From assembly GCF_963678635.1 (NCBI RefSeq), contig NC_087069.1:35503959-35567958 (forward strand): 64,000 nucleotides of DNA. Direction: 5' to 3'. The notes under the pieces are model-generated. The model was given only the letters and a program-made list of their open reading frames with translations. It was not told where the DNA came from and did no database searches. How positions within the stretch are numbered: the stretch's first letter is position 1; every line of letters starts with the position of its first letter. This document shows positions 21,397 through 33,702 of this stretch, in pieces. A program made the translations under genes and the position numbers. Source of the stretch: Symsagittifera roscoffensis. Taxonomy: Eukaryota; Xenacoelomorpha; Acoela; Convolutidae.

Positions 21397-22330
21397 GAAG
21401 TACTTTTCTTACAATTCAATCAGGGCACGAATTTTATAAAGTAGATTTTAACCTCATCCAGCACTGTAACCATGAGTTTTCAGTCCCATAGGAAAAACTC
21501 AACATCATTTGGTCTTTTGAGCTTCTTGGTAACTGCTAAAAACAAAACGTCATTCGCATACTAGCTAAACTATTTTTGGAATCCTTTTCCATCGCTTTTG
21601 TGTTTGATAATAGTTTCTTCACAGAACCATTGTATGTATAAGTTTACTAAATAATAAACCATTTTAAATTCAAATATCTCATTATTTTTCATGTAGATTT
21701 TTTTATTAGCTAAAATACGAAAAACAAATAAGAAAAACAATTTTTTTATCAATAATGTGAAAGGCACTAACCTATGGCAGTATATTAGAATTTGTTCAGT
21801 AAAACTTACAATTAAGCAAAAATTTAACAGTTTTATTTGCAGTAAGTCTGTAGTACAATGCAATGGGTTTTACAGCTGAAACCATAACTTCGGATACACT
21901 TACCTTTCTAAGTAGGAATTTTCTAACTCTCTCCAACTCGACCTGTTTTTTATAAATAGTTAAGAAAATTTCACAATTTTGCTTGGCTATTTGTAGAAAA
22001 GGACTAAACTTCAAGTTTCGCAAATCACTGATAACAACACTATCAGTCTTCTACGCTTTCAAATATTTCGTTAACCCGGTTTGAATGAAGTTTAAATAAC
22101 CAACGCACCTCATTAACTTCTCGTTAAATACCACCGCACTGCCAACATGTACTGGAGAACTCCACTATTGTGAAACCAGATCAAACTGAATAATATATGC
22201 TTTGAGACCAAAAATTCAGTTTAAAGATACCACGAGCAACTATAGTAAGCCCCAGATTAACACTTATCACAGATCAGCTATTTTAATCAGGTGATCACAG
22301 CCACAAAATGTAGCGGACAAAACACAAGCC
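21397..22330 (+). mobile_element. 3' trailer remnant, fourth copy
   Basis: CAAGTTTCGCAAATCACTGATAAC, TCTACGCTTTCAAATATT, TTAACCCGGTTTGAATGAAG and CACTGCCAACATGTA (22010-22160) parallel 18760-18895. The stretch 21400-22010 between is AT-rich with no recognised feature and may contain an insertion. Confidence 0.5.
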
Positions 22331-23937
22331 TCAGCCTTCTCTAGATTTAAAGTACGGATTTGAAAACGAAAAAAATCCAAACAAAACAGAGAAAGGGCAA
22401 GCGTGCTACGTTTTTTTTTATCTTCTTCGCTATTTTGGATTCAATAAACAAATACCTAGAACATTGTACCGCTCAAAATTGCTCAAAAATAGGCGAATCT
22501 GCCGAATCCGCAATGGTATTTGCGGAATCCAGAACAGTTTGTGGAATCCACAAACAAATAATAAGACATGTTTTATGTGGAATCCTCAAGTTTTAAGTGG
22601 AATCCGCATTTTGTTTTGGGGTTTTCTATCACATATATGTTTATATGTAGTATAGCGTTTAAAATTATATCTTTTATTTACTAGGTGGTCAACAGAAGTT
22701 TTAGAGAAAGAATAAAACATTTGGGGCTCTAAAATCGTTTCATAATTTTGAGTTAGCTATTCAGAAAGATAAAGCAGCATATATTCAAACCAAAAAACTG
22801 CCCTCTAGAATTGATTTCCTTTATGGCTCATCTCAAATACTGCCCTCACGAAATCACCTGAATCGGAATCTACTAGATCAGCTTTTGGGATTGATCCCAA
22901 ATACTGACCTAATTCGGCGATATGTTGAGCGTTGTGTTTCCAAAACAAAATTTAATCGATGTTGTGTTTGTTTGGTGTTGTGTTTCCAAAACCAGTATTT
23001 GGGACTGATGCAATCCCAAATACTGACCTATTTCGGCAATATGTTGTGCGTTGTGTTTCCAAACACTCACAACTCAATGACTCCAATTATTGAATTTATT
23101 TGTTTTTGAGTTTCCAAAAAACTAAAAAGTGACCTCCACCGATTTAGTTAACCAATGATTTCAGATTCGTTCGTGGACAATGATTAGGTCCTTGCTTTTA
23201 AATTCCGGGTGATGAGATTTCCAGCTCTAGCTTTTAATTGTTCATATGCAAGTTCAGAAATAAACAAAGTTCGGAACTCAATTACAGTTTGCGTAATCCG
23301 CTTACATTTAAAAACTTTGAAGCAACAAAAATTCAATAGACTTCTTGGTCGATTCCTCAGTAGGATTAAAATGCTGTGATTTTGATCAAAAAACAGATTA
23401 AAGTTAGAGTGTTACTTTAGAGTGCTTAGTGCAGAACAGCTGAAAAATCACTGGAACATTACCGAAACAGTAATAGTTTTCTGATACATTATTTTTAATC
23501 ACTTTTTAATCAAGTTTTCAACCCATTTTGTTATCAACTTTCATCGGATTTTCAGCAGTCATAAAATAACTAACTTTAGACAAGCGTGATAAGACTTAGC
23601 GAGCATCAGATATATATTTTTTCAAATCCTCATTGAAGTTAAGCCAGAACCAAAAAGTTTCAGGCCACGAAAGTTTCAATAAACTGCCTGGAGTTAAACG
23701 CTCTAATCATAAAATTGATTAGAATAAACTGCTTGGAGTGAAACTGCTCTAATCATAAAACTGATAAAAGTTAGAGTGATACTTCAGAGAGTTTAGCGCA
23801 GAACAACTGAACATCACCGGAACATTACTGAAACAGGATTGATTTGCACTGCGATAGTAATCGGGACCAATTGCAGGTATGGTTAACTAAGTTACGTTCC
23901 TTTGGTGGATCGAAATAATAAAATCAAAACTATTAAT
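22330..23937. repeat. Intergenic with small direct duplications
   Basis: No gene. ATCCCAAATACTGACCTA continuing to TTCGGC.ATATGTTG and GCGTTGTGTTTCC occurs at about 22894 and 23017. A second pair (AAAGTTAGAGTG.TACTT.AGAG...GCAGAACA) stands at about 23400 and 23770. A third pair links 23555-23690 with 25925-26060 (TTTTCAGC, TAACTTTAG, AGCGTGATAAG). Confidence 0.45.
22470..22625 (+). mobile_element. Fragment of the GGAATCCGC MITE
   Basis: The run CCGAATCCGCAATGGTATTTG, CGGAATCCAGAACAGTTTG, TGGAATCCACAAACAAATAAT and AAGTGGAATCCGCATTTTGTTT parallels 34983-35182 of the full element. Confidence 0.6.
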
Positions 23938-24465
23938 AAATTAAACAAGATTGCTCGTATCAGGGCGAGGCCCTGAATGTTCCGACTGCCTTTTAAGGTT
24001 TTATGGAGCAGTAATAACATTAAAAAAAATTTATGAAAAAAAAAAAAAATTTTTAATTTGAAATTTTTTATGAAAATCATCCCCCCCACACGCCAATTAA
24101 AGTACAGAAAGATAGATTTAGCTCCTTGTAACAAATCTATTATGGCAAATAAGCTTCTTTCAACCAATTTGGAACGATTTTAAGACGGATTAACTCTCCG
24201 CTTACGCGTTAATAGCGCGAAATATATCGCGCGTTAATTGTCCCAAATTGGCCAAAGTGGCAATCTTTAAACCCCCATAACTTTACGAAAATGATCACAG
24301 GTGAAATATCTTTTCAAATTTGAGCTCAGGACAACAATACCTTTTGAATGATATAAAAAAATTCCGTCAAAAATGGCTAGTTAAAAAGTCGAAATTTGTC
24401 TGAAGAAAAAAAACCCACCCCGAGCACAAATATTCCGTTACTTTCGTATCGAAAGTCGGAACAAA
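23938..24465 (+). mobile_element. Dispersed repeat R2, tandem copy 1
   Basis: Runs from TTAAACAAGATTGCTCG to GAAAGTCGGAACA. Near its left end TCAGGGC-GAG-GCCCTGA is a perfect hairpin, and in the middle GCGCGA...TCGCGC forms a second. No open frame is conserved, so it is non-autonomous. Related pieces occur at 24466, 32029 (inverted), 45180, 58440 and 59715. Confidence 0.8.
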
Positions 24466-25003
24466 AATTAAACAAGATTGCTCGTATCAGGGCGAGGCCC
24501 TGAATGTTCCGACTGCCTTTTAAGGTTTTATGGAGCAGTAATAACATTAAAAAAAATTATGTAAAAAAAAATAAAATTTTTTTTTTTTAATTTGAAATTT
24601 TTTATGAAAATCATCCCCCCCCCCACACGCCATTTAAAGTACAGAAAGATAGATTTAGCTCCTTGTAACAAATCTATTATGGCAAATAAGCTTCTTTCAA
24701 CCAATTTGGAACGATTTTAAGACGGATTAACTCTCCGCTTACGCGTTAATAGCGCGAAATATATCGCGCGTTAATTGTCCCAAATTGGCCAAAATGGCAA
24801 TCTTTAAACCCCCATAACTTTACGAAAAATGATCACAGGTGAAATATCTTTTCAAATTTGAGCTCAGGACAACAATACCTTTTGAATGATATAAAAAAAT
24901 TTCGTCAAAAATGGCTAGTTAAAAAGTCGAAATTTGTCTGAAGAAAAAAAACCCACCCCGAGCACAAATATTCCGTTACTTTTGTATCGAAAGTCGGAAC
25001 AAC
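24466..25003 (+). mobile_element. Dispersed repeat R2, tandem copy 2
   Basis: Directly follows copy 1 with almost the same sequence. The differences are mainly homopolymer lengths (poly-A/T and poly-C runs near 24550-24620) and a few substitutions, so the duplication is recent. Confidence 0.8.
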
Positions 25004-26206
25004 AAAGTTTCTCAGATTAAATTATCGAATTCAATTGTTCAAAGGTTCTCGTATGACAATACTTGTTGTACGTTCATATCATTTAAACGTCCATAAAATT
25101 TTGTTATCCTAAAAACTTGTTGATTGCAGAGTTTTTGTTGATTAAATTTTCATTAGGTTAAAAATAATTTTCAAAAAAATTGATTTAGTCCGTGTTTTAG
25201 GCGATTTTAACTCGAAAACTGTGGATATTGCTTGAGTTGATTTTTTGGTTGACAAAATTAGTTTGGTTAAGCCCGAGATGGTTAAGTGTTAAGAATTAGT
25301 CTGGTTAAGCGCTGAACTGATCTGTTTGTTTGTTTCAGTGACTGAACTTCTTGTAACGAGCGTGCTCTCAGCCTAATTTGCATTGTTCGATCATTCGATT
25401 CGCTTTGAACATTACACACAGAAATTTATGGAATTTGTATCTTTTGTGCCAAAAAAAGAACTACATTTTTATCTCCCCAATTCTTTAATTTTTTTTGAAA
25501 AATGCTAGTCACACAATTTTCAATGTATGAAATTGTATGACCAACATTTTTTAACGAAAAAGCGTCATCAATTTTTTTGGATTTTTATTTCCAAAATGAA
25601 TTTCTTATATCATTACATCTAGGTAATCCATTTGGAACATCGTACAACTTCGTTCATATTTTTTGTTGATGTAGAACAATACTCTATTTTTGAAAAAAAA
25701 ACTACTGGTCATACAATTTTCTTAGTATGAAACTTTATGAATAGGCTTTTATCATTGACTTCATTTGTGAAATTGTATAATTGGCATTTTCCTTGTGCGG
25801 AAGTCATTCTGGGTATTTGTTTTCGGATATAAGTGAAACATTTTTGAATCACTTTTTTACCAAGTACAACCAAGTTTTTAACCCAAGTTTTTAAGTTTTT
25901 TTTGCTATGAATTTTTTTTTCGAATTTTCAGCGGTGGCAAATGAAATAACTTTAGCCAGGCGTGATAAGGCCTGCTGATAGCCTACTGATTGCAATGTGC
26001 ATGAGCAACCGTTATATTTTTTCAAAACCTCGGTAAATTTAAGCGAGACTGAAAAACTTCATGAAGCCACAAAAGTCAAATAGAAACTTTTAGTTAACAA
26101 TTTGCCGAAGCAAAAATAATCAAGCCTGCAAATCTGGCTACCCTGTCCCTTTCCTTGCATTTAAAATGGTTTTTCCCGTTATAAAGTACTGCCTGTTTAG
26201 TAGCTG
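25004..26206. other. Intergenic with short foldback elements
   Basis: No gene. At 25498-25552 an inverted repeat with arms of about 22 bases (AAAAATGCTAGTCACACAAT facing ATTGTATGACCAACATTTTT) belongs to a small foldback family also seen at 4390, 25700-25790, 28622-28675 and 29160-29300. Confidence 0.5.
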
Positions 26207-26813
26207 TGCTTTAGAAAAAGTAGTAGTTACTATGGTAACCCCTTCCAGTTTTATACTGGTTCCAAGCTGGTTTCTTAAACATCAGTTTTTATTTGCTATT
26301 TCTGTCACAAGATATATCTAAATGCTGAAACCTTTTTCTTTTGCTTTAGAAAAAGTAGTAGTTGCTATGGTAACCCCTTCCAGTTTTATACTGGTTCCAA
26401 GCTGGTTTCTTAAACATCAGTTTTTATTTGCTATTTCTGTCACAAGATATATCTAAATGCTGAAACCTTTTTCTATTGCTTTAGAAAAAGTAGTAATTGC
26501 TATGGTAACCACATCCAGTTTTACACTGGTTCCAAGCTGGTTTCTTAAACATCAGTTTTTATTTGCTATTTCTGTCACAAGATATATCTAAATGCTGAAA
26601 CCTTTTTCTTTTGCTTTAGAAAAAATAGTAGTTGCTATGGTAACCACATCCAGTTTTATACTGGTTCCAAGCTGGTTTCTTAAACATCAGTTTTTATTTG
26701 CTATTTCTGTCACAAGATATATCTAAATGCTGAAACCTTTTTCTTTTGCTTTAGAAAAAGTAGTAGTTGCTATGGTAAGCACACCCAGTTTTATACTGGT
26801 TGCAAGCTGGTTT
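26207..26813 (+). repeat. 135-bp tandem array (at least 4.5 copies)
   Basis: TGCTTTAGAAAAAGTAGTAG recurs at 26207, 26342, 26477, 26612 and 26747, an exact 135-base period. Each unit from ATG to TAA holds 44 codons, and the TAA is followed at once by the ATG of the next unit (ATGs at 26322, 26457, 26592, 26727). The array runs into the assembly gap, so its true length is unknown. The period divisible by three may be chance. Confidence 0.92.
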
Positions 26814-27013
26814 NNNNNNNNNNNNNNNNNNNNNNNNNNNNNNNNNNNNNNNNNNNNNNNNNNNNNNNNNNNNNNNNNNNNNNNNNNNNNNNNNNNNNNN
26901 NNNNNNNNNNNNNNNNNNNNNNNNNNNNNNNNNNNNNNNNNNNNNNNNNNNNNNNNNNNNNNNNNNNNNNNNNNNNNNNNNNNNNNNNNNNNNNNNNNNN
27001 NNNNNNNNNNNNN
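26814..27013. other. Assembly gap (200 N)
   Basis: Exactly 200 undetermined bases inside or at the right edge of the 135-bp array. A round number suggests a placeholder rather than a measured length. Confidence 0.98.
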
Positions 27014-29948
27014 ATTTTAAAAGCCACATTTTCACTTTGGCATTCAAGAAAGTTTCAGAGCCAATCTATGCAAATACGCGAGTTTTGAAAGTGTTAGTTG
27101 AACATAGGCATAAGTTCGTGTATCTTTACCTGATTTTTCTTAAACAAACTTCATTTAAGTTCTCTGCTGTCGAATTTGTTGGGTCATTATAGCAAAAAAT
27201 GTGATCAGTTGCTGTCAATAGAGAAAAGCTTGATTGAAATAATTTTCAATGAAATTGGCATTGAATCCATGCAGGTTGGTGGCTTACATTTTAACTAGCG
27301 TCGGATTCTTTTTTATTTTTAATATCATTCCGCGACTCAGAACTTATAGTCTGAACAAGGCTTTAAAGTCGTGTAAAAAGCCTGAAAATGTTTTTCTTTT
27401 CGGTCGCTTCAGTCTGGAAGTTATTCACAAAAGAGGAGATTAGAAGTGATGGTCTGGGCATAAGTCACGCAAAACTGGATGTTTAAGCAGCAGTAATTAT
27501 CTGAAATTAAAATCGAGATCTAATTCATTTCTTAATAGGGATTGCCAAAGCGTTTCAATTTTAGTTATTTGACTTCTACGAAATATTTCGGAGCAGGCTA
27601 CAGTTCTTGTCAATAAGCAAGTAGTCATTCGCTTGCTCTCTCGAACTTAGGAAACTAACACATTATTTTTGTGCAACATGATGAGAAAACATTTAGAAAA
27701 ACAAACAAGGATAGCCGGTTACTGTGCTATTCGTCTTAACAAAATACAACACAGTTTTCACAGATTTTTCAAATGATTGTTTTTTTCGGCGTGGTAAAAG
27801 GAGCTTGAAAAAACTGGAGATTAGTTATTTTTGACATTTTAAGTAAAATAAGCAAATTGAAAACATTTTTGCAAAAAAAATACTTGAAAACGAAAAAAAA
27901 AAAAAAAAAAAAGAGTTTTTTTAGATTTTGCAGTTTTTTTTGAATCTTTGAAAATTTTGATTCCAAAAAAGCACAAAAATATTCAGAGTAAATTGACGTG
28001 ACTCAAGTAAAACTATTTTTCTACGTTATAAATTGAGCTATTGTAAGCTATTAAGCAATTAAAATAAGACTGCTTGCTTGAATTAAAAGTTTCAAATCCG
28101 TTTTTCTCGAAATTGAAAAAACAACACATTTTTTTTAATGTGGTTCAAATCTCGACTGTAAGGGCTCTAATACGATATATCACTCAACCTAGTCCGATGA
28201 TTATTTGCGGTACCTGATCTTGCGTGAAAAAAAAAAAAACACACCCGAATACAAAGTTCCTCCCCATTTTCAGTGACCGGAACAAAAATGTCATCACCCG
28301 ATAATGGAACGAGCAAGATGATAACTAAGCTTCCTTCCTTGATGTGTTGCACAAACTTCAGAAGCACAAACGTCAGATTAATTTTATAATCGATTTTATA
28401 CAGATTCTATACAGATTTTATACCGAGTTGACCTCCATTGACCAAACCTGCTAAACATACAATTCCATAAACTGAATCTATGAAAGAATACTAGTCATTC
28501 AAAATTCAAACATTTTCTTAAACTGCTGTCATCGAATTTAAAATAACTATTTTCTTGTTTTGGCATAAAACTCGGTGTTTCGTACTAAATATAAGAGAAA
28601 AATCTTTTTGTCAAAAATAAAATGATAATCATACAATTTTTGTTGTATATGGAAATTGTATGACTAGCGTTTTTTGATAGCGACAACAAAGTAGTTTTTT
28701 AAATTGCCCCACAATTTTTTTGTAATGTTCAACCGCAAACCGAGTTTTGTATTTCGTACTCAAACAAACATTTTCCGAAAGAAAATTTCTGCATGCAAAA
28801 CTTCAATTTTTGTTTGCATAACTTAGTCCTGGATTCACAAAAATTGGATTTTTTCCCGTTTCTCCGGATAACTTTTTTTAAAAAACTCCTATTTCTTTTG
28901 CATTGCATGTTTATGTAAGTCTTGATCAATGTCTGATAGTTTAAATTCAAACATTAAAAATCATCAATTTTAAAAGTTTGATGCCTTCAGTATATCGTTT
29001 GTATAAGAAAACTCTTTTACATTTGAGGTCGTTTCAAATGCATTGTAAATGCGAGACGATAAACCTTTGGTGACTCTAGTTTTGAGTAAACCCAGATTTT
29101 TGTCACTTATGTTCGGAGAAATTGAGTTTTCAAAAAAATCATTTTTTTTATTTATGGGAAAATGCTAGTCATACATTTTCCATATATGAGTACTCACTAA
29201 TCATAGACCTTTCAGCAATTTTCTTTACTTATGGAATTGCATGAAAAGTGCATGATTAGCATTTTTCTATATATGAAAATTGTATGATTATCATTATGGT
29301 CAAACCGGGAAACCGCAAAAAAAAGATACTTTCTAGATTATATACTCGATTTTTCTGAACTGTATAAAATCTCTATATTATCCATTTTAAGGTCTAATTG
29401 TTGGGTTACATACAATCGATTTTATAACAAGTAAAAATCTGTATAACAATCGATTATAATCGGTTGTAATCTTAGTTTTGCCAATGCGGGAACATATTAA
29501 CATGTTTAAAGACTGTCTCTGGAATCCAGGAACATACAGACGCAAAATTGTGCGCCTATCAAGTGCACAGTTTGGCCTCGTAAGGCAGAATCAAGAATAC
29601 TAAAGGACTTTCCCTGTATCGGAAATTTACGTTTCTTAAATAATATAGGTGGTTATTTTTCTGGAGCAACGTTGTCGTATAATTGAAGCCATTAACGAAC
29701 TGATTTCAATTCAGTGTTTACCTGCTTGTTCCTCCGTCTGCTTAAAATTAGATGATTGAGAGCAGTTTTGTTCTAACTTGAAACTTGAACCACGTTTAAA
29801 TATTTCAAAACTTGCAGCAGTGTTAAAACTAGCTGTTCAAGGAATCCGCAAAAGTCGGTCATGGTCTATAAAATCTGTCATGACCAAACCACATGCGGGT
29901 TTCGTGAACAAGGTATTGAACAAAACCTACGGAATCCGATAACAAAGC
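27014..29948. other. Intergenic, AT-rich
   Basis: No supportable gene. A short foldback copy lies at 28622-28675 (ATAATCATACAATTTT facing AAATTGTATGACTAGC) and another at 29160-29300. ATACAGATT words repeat near 28400. The end of a MITE-like segment (CACAGTTTGGCCTCGTAA) stands near 29560. Confidence 0.4.
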
Positions 29949-30203
29949 TTGAAAATTCTACATAAAATGGACAAAACCAACTTCAAAACTCAGTTAAACT
30001 CGAAAAAATCAAGAGACATTACAAAGTACAGACGTAGCGCCCAAACGCTGCCGCATACTGAAAACTGCCCATGCTGCGGTGGTCATCATCGCGCTGATCA
30101 AAATTTCAAATTCCATGGAACACGCCTGTATGAACAACGAGAAGACGTAACGTCAACATATGTAAGCTTCATCGATGCTTCAATCAATTCATGCTTCGAT
30201 TAA
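29949..30203 (+). CDS. Small ORF with zinc-knuckle-like cluster
   Basis: An 84-codon frame has a lysine-rich first half and then NCPCCGGHHRADQNFKFHGT. The spacing C-x2-C-x3-H resembles a CCHC zinc knuckle of retroelement Gag proteins, but the fourth ligand position carries Asn (ADQNF), so the knuckle would be incomplete. No second knuckle, protease or reverse transcriptase follows. It is most likely a decayed Gag remnant, but a chance frame cannot be excluded. Confidence 0.28.
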   Translation: MKILHKMDKTNFKTQLNSKKSRDITKYRRSAQTLPHTENCPCCGGHHRADQNFKFHGTRLYEQREDVTSTYVSFIDASINSCFD

Positions 30204-32028
30204 GGTTCAAACGAAGTCGCGACTGTGAGGCGAAATCTCACGTTACTACTTACCTTTGCTGATCCAATTTAACCAACCAGTCAAACAAATAATTTCAAGT
30301 TCTGGGGTGCAACATTGTTGGTAGCCACCTCGATTCAAAAAACAACCTCAAACGAAAACTATCTTTAATTTCTGAGCTTTGCTAGGTTGTAAATTCTAAG
30401 ATGGCCTTGAGACAAAAAACTGCACACAGTGACTTTAAATGGCAATCAAGAAGACTAAACTCCAGCTAAATCGAGCTTAGGGAGAAGATGAAAGAGTCGA
30501 AGCTCGGTTTATTAATCTAGATATTGTGGAAATCAGAAAAATGTTCTAGAAATTAAAGCATCCAAAACTTTGATTTTCCTCCTAGAGAAACAGCGGAGTT
30601 CGTACATGTATGGATTTAAATGAACGCAAACTATTAGATCCTGACTTCGATAAACCTATCAAAATAGACCCTTTCTTTGTTTGTATAGTCAGTCCACAAT
30701 GACTTTGATATTCACGGGAAAAATAAGCTCGCATTCAAAATCAAAACTCATATCGCAATAGTTAGATGGAGTCTTAACGGTACAACTATCAGTTCATAGT
30801 CAACCCTTGTCAAGGCATTTTATGATTTATGATTGACGATAGAAGGGAACTTTGGGATTTGGGAGATCTCCTCGATTCAATTCCAGAAATCACAAAAAAG
30901 TTTCACGAATCTGATGATAGTAGTTTATACTATCTACTACATTATTGACATTAAAAAAAACAAATTTAAGGCTAAAACGATTGAGTGATTTTGATAGATC
31001 TTCAACAACTTGCTCTGGATAATTTTTATGGAATATTTCGATTGGTACGTGCAATTTTAGCCAACTCCAATAGCGCTGTATCCTGAAAAACCAATTTTGC
31101 CAGTCGTTTTGGAAAGTAAATCTAAAAAATTTCATCGTAGACTAGTGGGATCATACAACCCTGATAAATTATTTATCTCAGAAAGAATGATGCAAGTTAT
31201 TGAAAGAATTGCTAATGTTTCACTCAACAAGTTGTCTCAAAAAAGGATCAGATGGATCATGAAGAAAACCTGCGAAATGGAGTCTCAAAACTTTTTTTTT
31301 CGTTGATGACTTTCATCGTGCAGCCAAAGATACTTCAGAAACCAGAAATATTACCACTGCTTTGCAAAAGGCAACCGGGAAAACATTTCGAATCATGGGA
31401 AAATGCTGGTTTTAAGTTGATAACAGCAGAATAAGATCAATGTGAATCAACCTGTAGAAAACTATGGAGTCCAGCGCTTTTGGCGGCAATTTTGCATCCA
31501 GCTGTCGCTCAAGTCAAACCTTCAATTTTTTGATGGCAGTGCAAAGCGTCAATTCAGCCACTTGGAACAATTTCTTGAGCAGATTTCAGATCTTAGAAAG
31601 CAATTACATCTTTCAACGACAGTTTTTTTATCAAAGCGACCAATGAAAGAACAACCGTCCAAATAGTGTCAAAATTTGATTAAAAAATTCAAGTATCTGA
31701 TAGATCAATTGTCTACAGAGACGATTCATCGTCTCAAAAAAGTGTGTTTTTATTAAATCTACAAAAATTTTCTCCGGATAATCTTCAATTGATACTTTTA
31801 ATTTAGCCAACTCTCGCTTTTGAGAAAATAGAAAAATCTATTGTAATGGAATTTCGTGGTGTAAATTATTATCAATGTAATTGATCCCATTTTACGCTCA
31901 GACAACAAAATTGGATTGAGAATTGATTTAAATCCATTTTTACCGCAAAAACATGATGCTTTATATTTAATTTGATATCCATTATAATGGTTTTATGATA
32001 AGAAGAATCGAATTATTTCACTTCGGTT
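30204..32028. other. Unrecognised stretch with several short open frames
   Basis: Frames at 31097-31306, 31252-31434, 31442-31666 and 31464-31646 are open for 60-75 codons and partly look protein-like (for example FVDDFHRAAKDTSETRN read near 31310), but none starts and ends cleanly and no domain was recognised. TTTTAGCCAACTC-type sequence recurs at about 31055 and 31800, which suggests a decayed duplicated element. Confidence 0.3.
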
Positions 32029-32573
32029 GTTGTTCCGAATTTCGATACGAAAGTGACAGAATATTTGTGCTCGGGGTGGGTTTTTTTTCTTCAGACAATT
32101 TTCTTCAGACAATTTCTTCAGACAATTTTCATACTTTTTAACTAGCCATTTTGACGAAATTTTAACCAGCCATTTTTATATCATTCAAAAGGTATTGTTT
32201 TCCTGACCTTAAACTTGAAAAGATATTTCATCTGTGATCAATTTTTGTAAAGTTATGGGGGTTTAAAGATTGTCATTTTGGCCAATTTGGGACAATTAAC
32301 GCTCGATATGTTTCGCGCTATTAATGTTTCGCGCCCGATATCCGTCTTGAAATCGTTCCAAATTTGTTGAAATAAGCTTTTTTGCCACAAATAATTTGTT
32401 ACAGTGGGCGAAATCTATTCTTTTAAACTTTATATGGCGTGTGTGGGGATAATTTCATTAAAAAAGTCAAATTTTAGAAAATTTTAATTTTTTTTTATGT
32501 TACTACTGCTCGATAAACCTTAAAAGGCAGTCGAAACATTAAGGGCTTCGCCCTGTTATGAGCAGTCTTGTTT
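32029..32573 (-). mobile_element. Dispersed repeat R2, inverted copy
   Basis: Reverse complement of the 24-kb pair, from TTGTTCCGAATTTCGATACG to GCAGTCTTGTTTTG. It is more diverged. The end hairpin is kept as GGGC-TTC-GCCC. CTTCAGACAATT is triplicated near 32092-32128. Confidence 0.75.
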
Positions 32574-33702
32574 TGTTTCGTTTTGTAAAAAAAATATTAG
32601 AAAAAATCCGAATTGATGATATGATGTTAAAACACGTTCTAAAACCAAAAAAATTAGATTGAAAACATGTATCAAACCTAAACCAACCCCTCCTACCCCC
32701 ACCCTGACCTGAATCAAATCAGCCAGAACGGTCTGGGGGGTTAGAGTTTGATTATGGCGCGGGAGGTTGGTTCAGGTGAGGGGAGTGGGTCAGGTGGCCA
32801 GGCGTGTGTGTGATGGGGTTTGCTTAAGAAAATTCTTGAAACGAACAAAATTGAGATAATGAGTTAGATAGAAACAGTATCAAAAATTAAACATGCGCAG
32901 AAGAAAGTTGAAATTGAAAACCAAGTAACCAACTTTAGCTTTAAACAAAAAACAACACTATACACATTGAATTTCGCACATTAATAAAGTGAGAAAAAAA
33001 ATATTATAATGGAGTTTTATTGTCTTTATCTACATAACTGATACATAATCGATTAGAATTGACGTGCAATGGATTTGAACACATTGAATTTCTGAGCGGG
33101 CTGCTCTGTATTAGCAAAAAAAATCTAATTTTTCATCCAAAGCTATGGTGATCCAACAAATCCGATGAATTATGTGTTTCACTCAACAAACATTTCTCTC
33201 ATGAAAATGTTTTTTTTTCAATCAAAATTTTAACTCAAAGATACACCGGGCAAAGATAAATCAGAAGCAGAAAATATTTAGGAATTTAATTTGTAGGTTT
33301 TTTTTGCTAAAATTGACAAGTAGTTTTGTATCATTTGAAGTCAATTTTAACAAAAGTAATCTTGCAATTTAAATTCAAAAAAAATTTTTTCTGCTTCTGA
33401 TTTATCCTTGCCCGGTGTATCTTCGAGTTAGTTAAAGACGTGCCTGAGTAAAAGCAGAGCATGCTAGCAAAAATAGATGCAAACCCCGGATTTCCAATTG
33501 TAACTGGATTTTTTTGGAAAGATATGGGTAAGTGAAAAAAAGAGCACTCGAAGAAAAACATGTAAAATTTTTAGAGCGGAAAGCAGTGACAGTAGTAACC
33601 TCGGACGATACAGAAACACGATGCGGAATCAACCTAGGTACAGAAAGAGAGAGATAGCGAAACTGGAAAAAGTAGACAAACAAACATAGGCCAAACTCAT
33701 AG
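32574..33702. other. Intergenic; GC-rich patch at 32685-32820
   Basis: The patch has C-rich words (ACCCCTCCTACCCCCACCCT) followed about 60 bases later by G-rich ones (GGGAGGTTGGTTCAGGTGAGG), so the two halves are roughly complementary. It is sharply unlike the surrounding AT-rich DNA. At 33240-33420 CACCGGGCAAAGATAAATCAGAAGCAG and its mirrored CTGCTTCTGATTTATCCTTG form a spaced inverted repeat. Confidence 0.4.

Noticed and set aside
23892-24167. 91-codon minus-strand hydrophobic frame
   Set aside because: Runs through poly-A/poly-T of the R2 repeat and is not kept in the tandem copy or the inverted copy.
26751-27047. Open frames across the N run on both strands
   Set aside because: They are open only because undetermined bases contain no stop codons.
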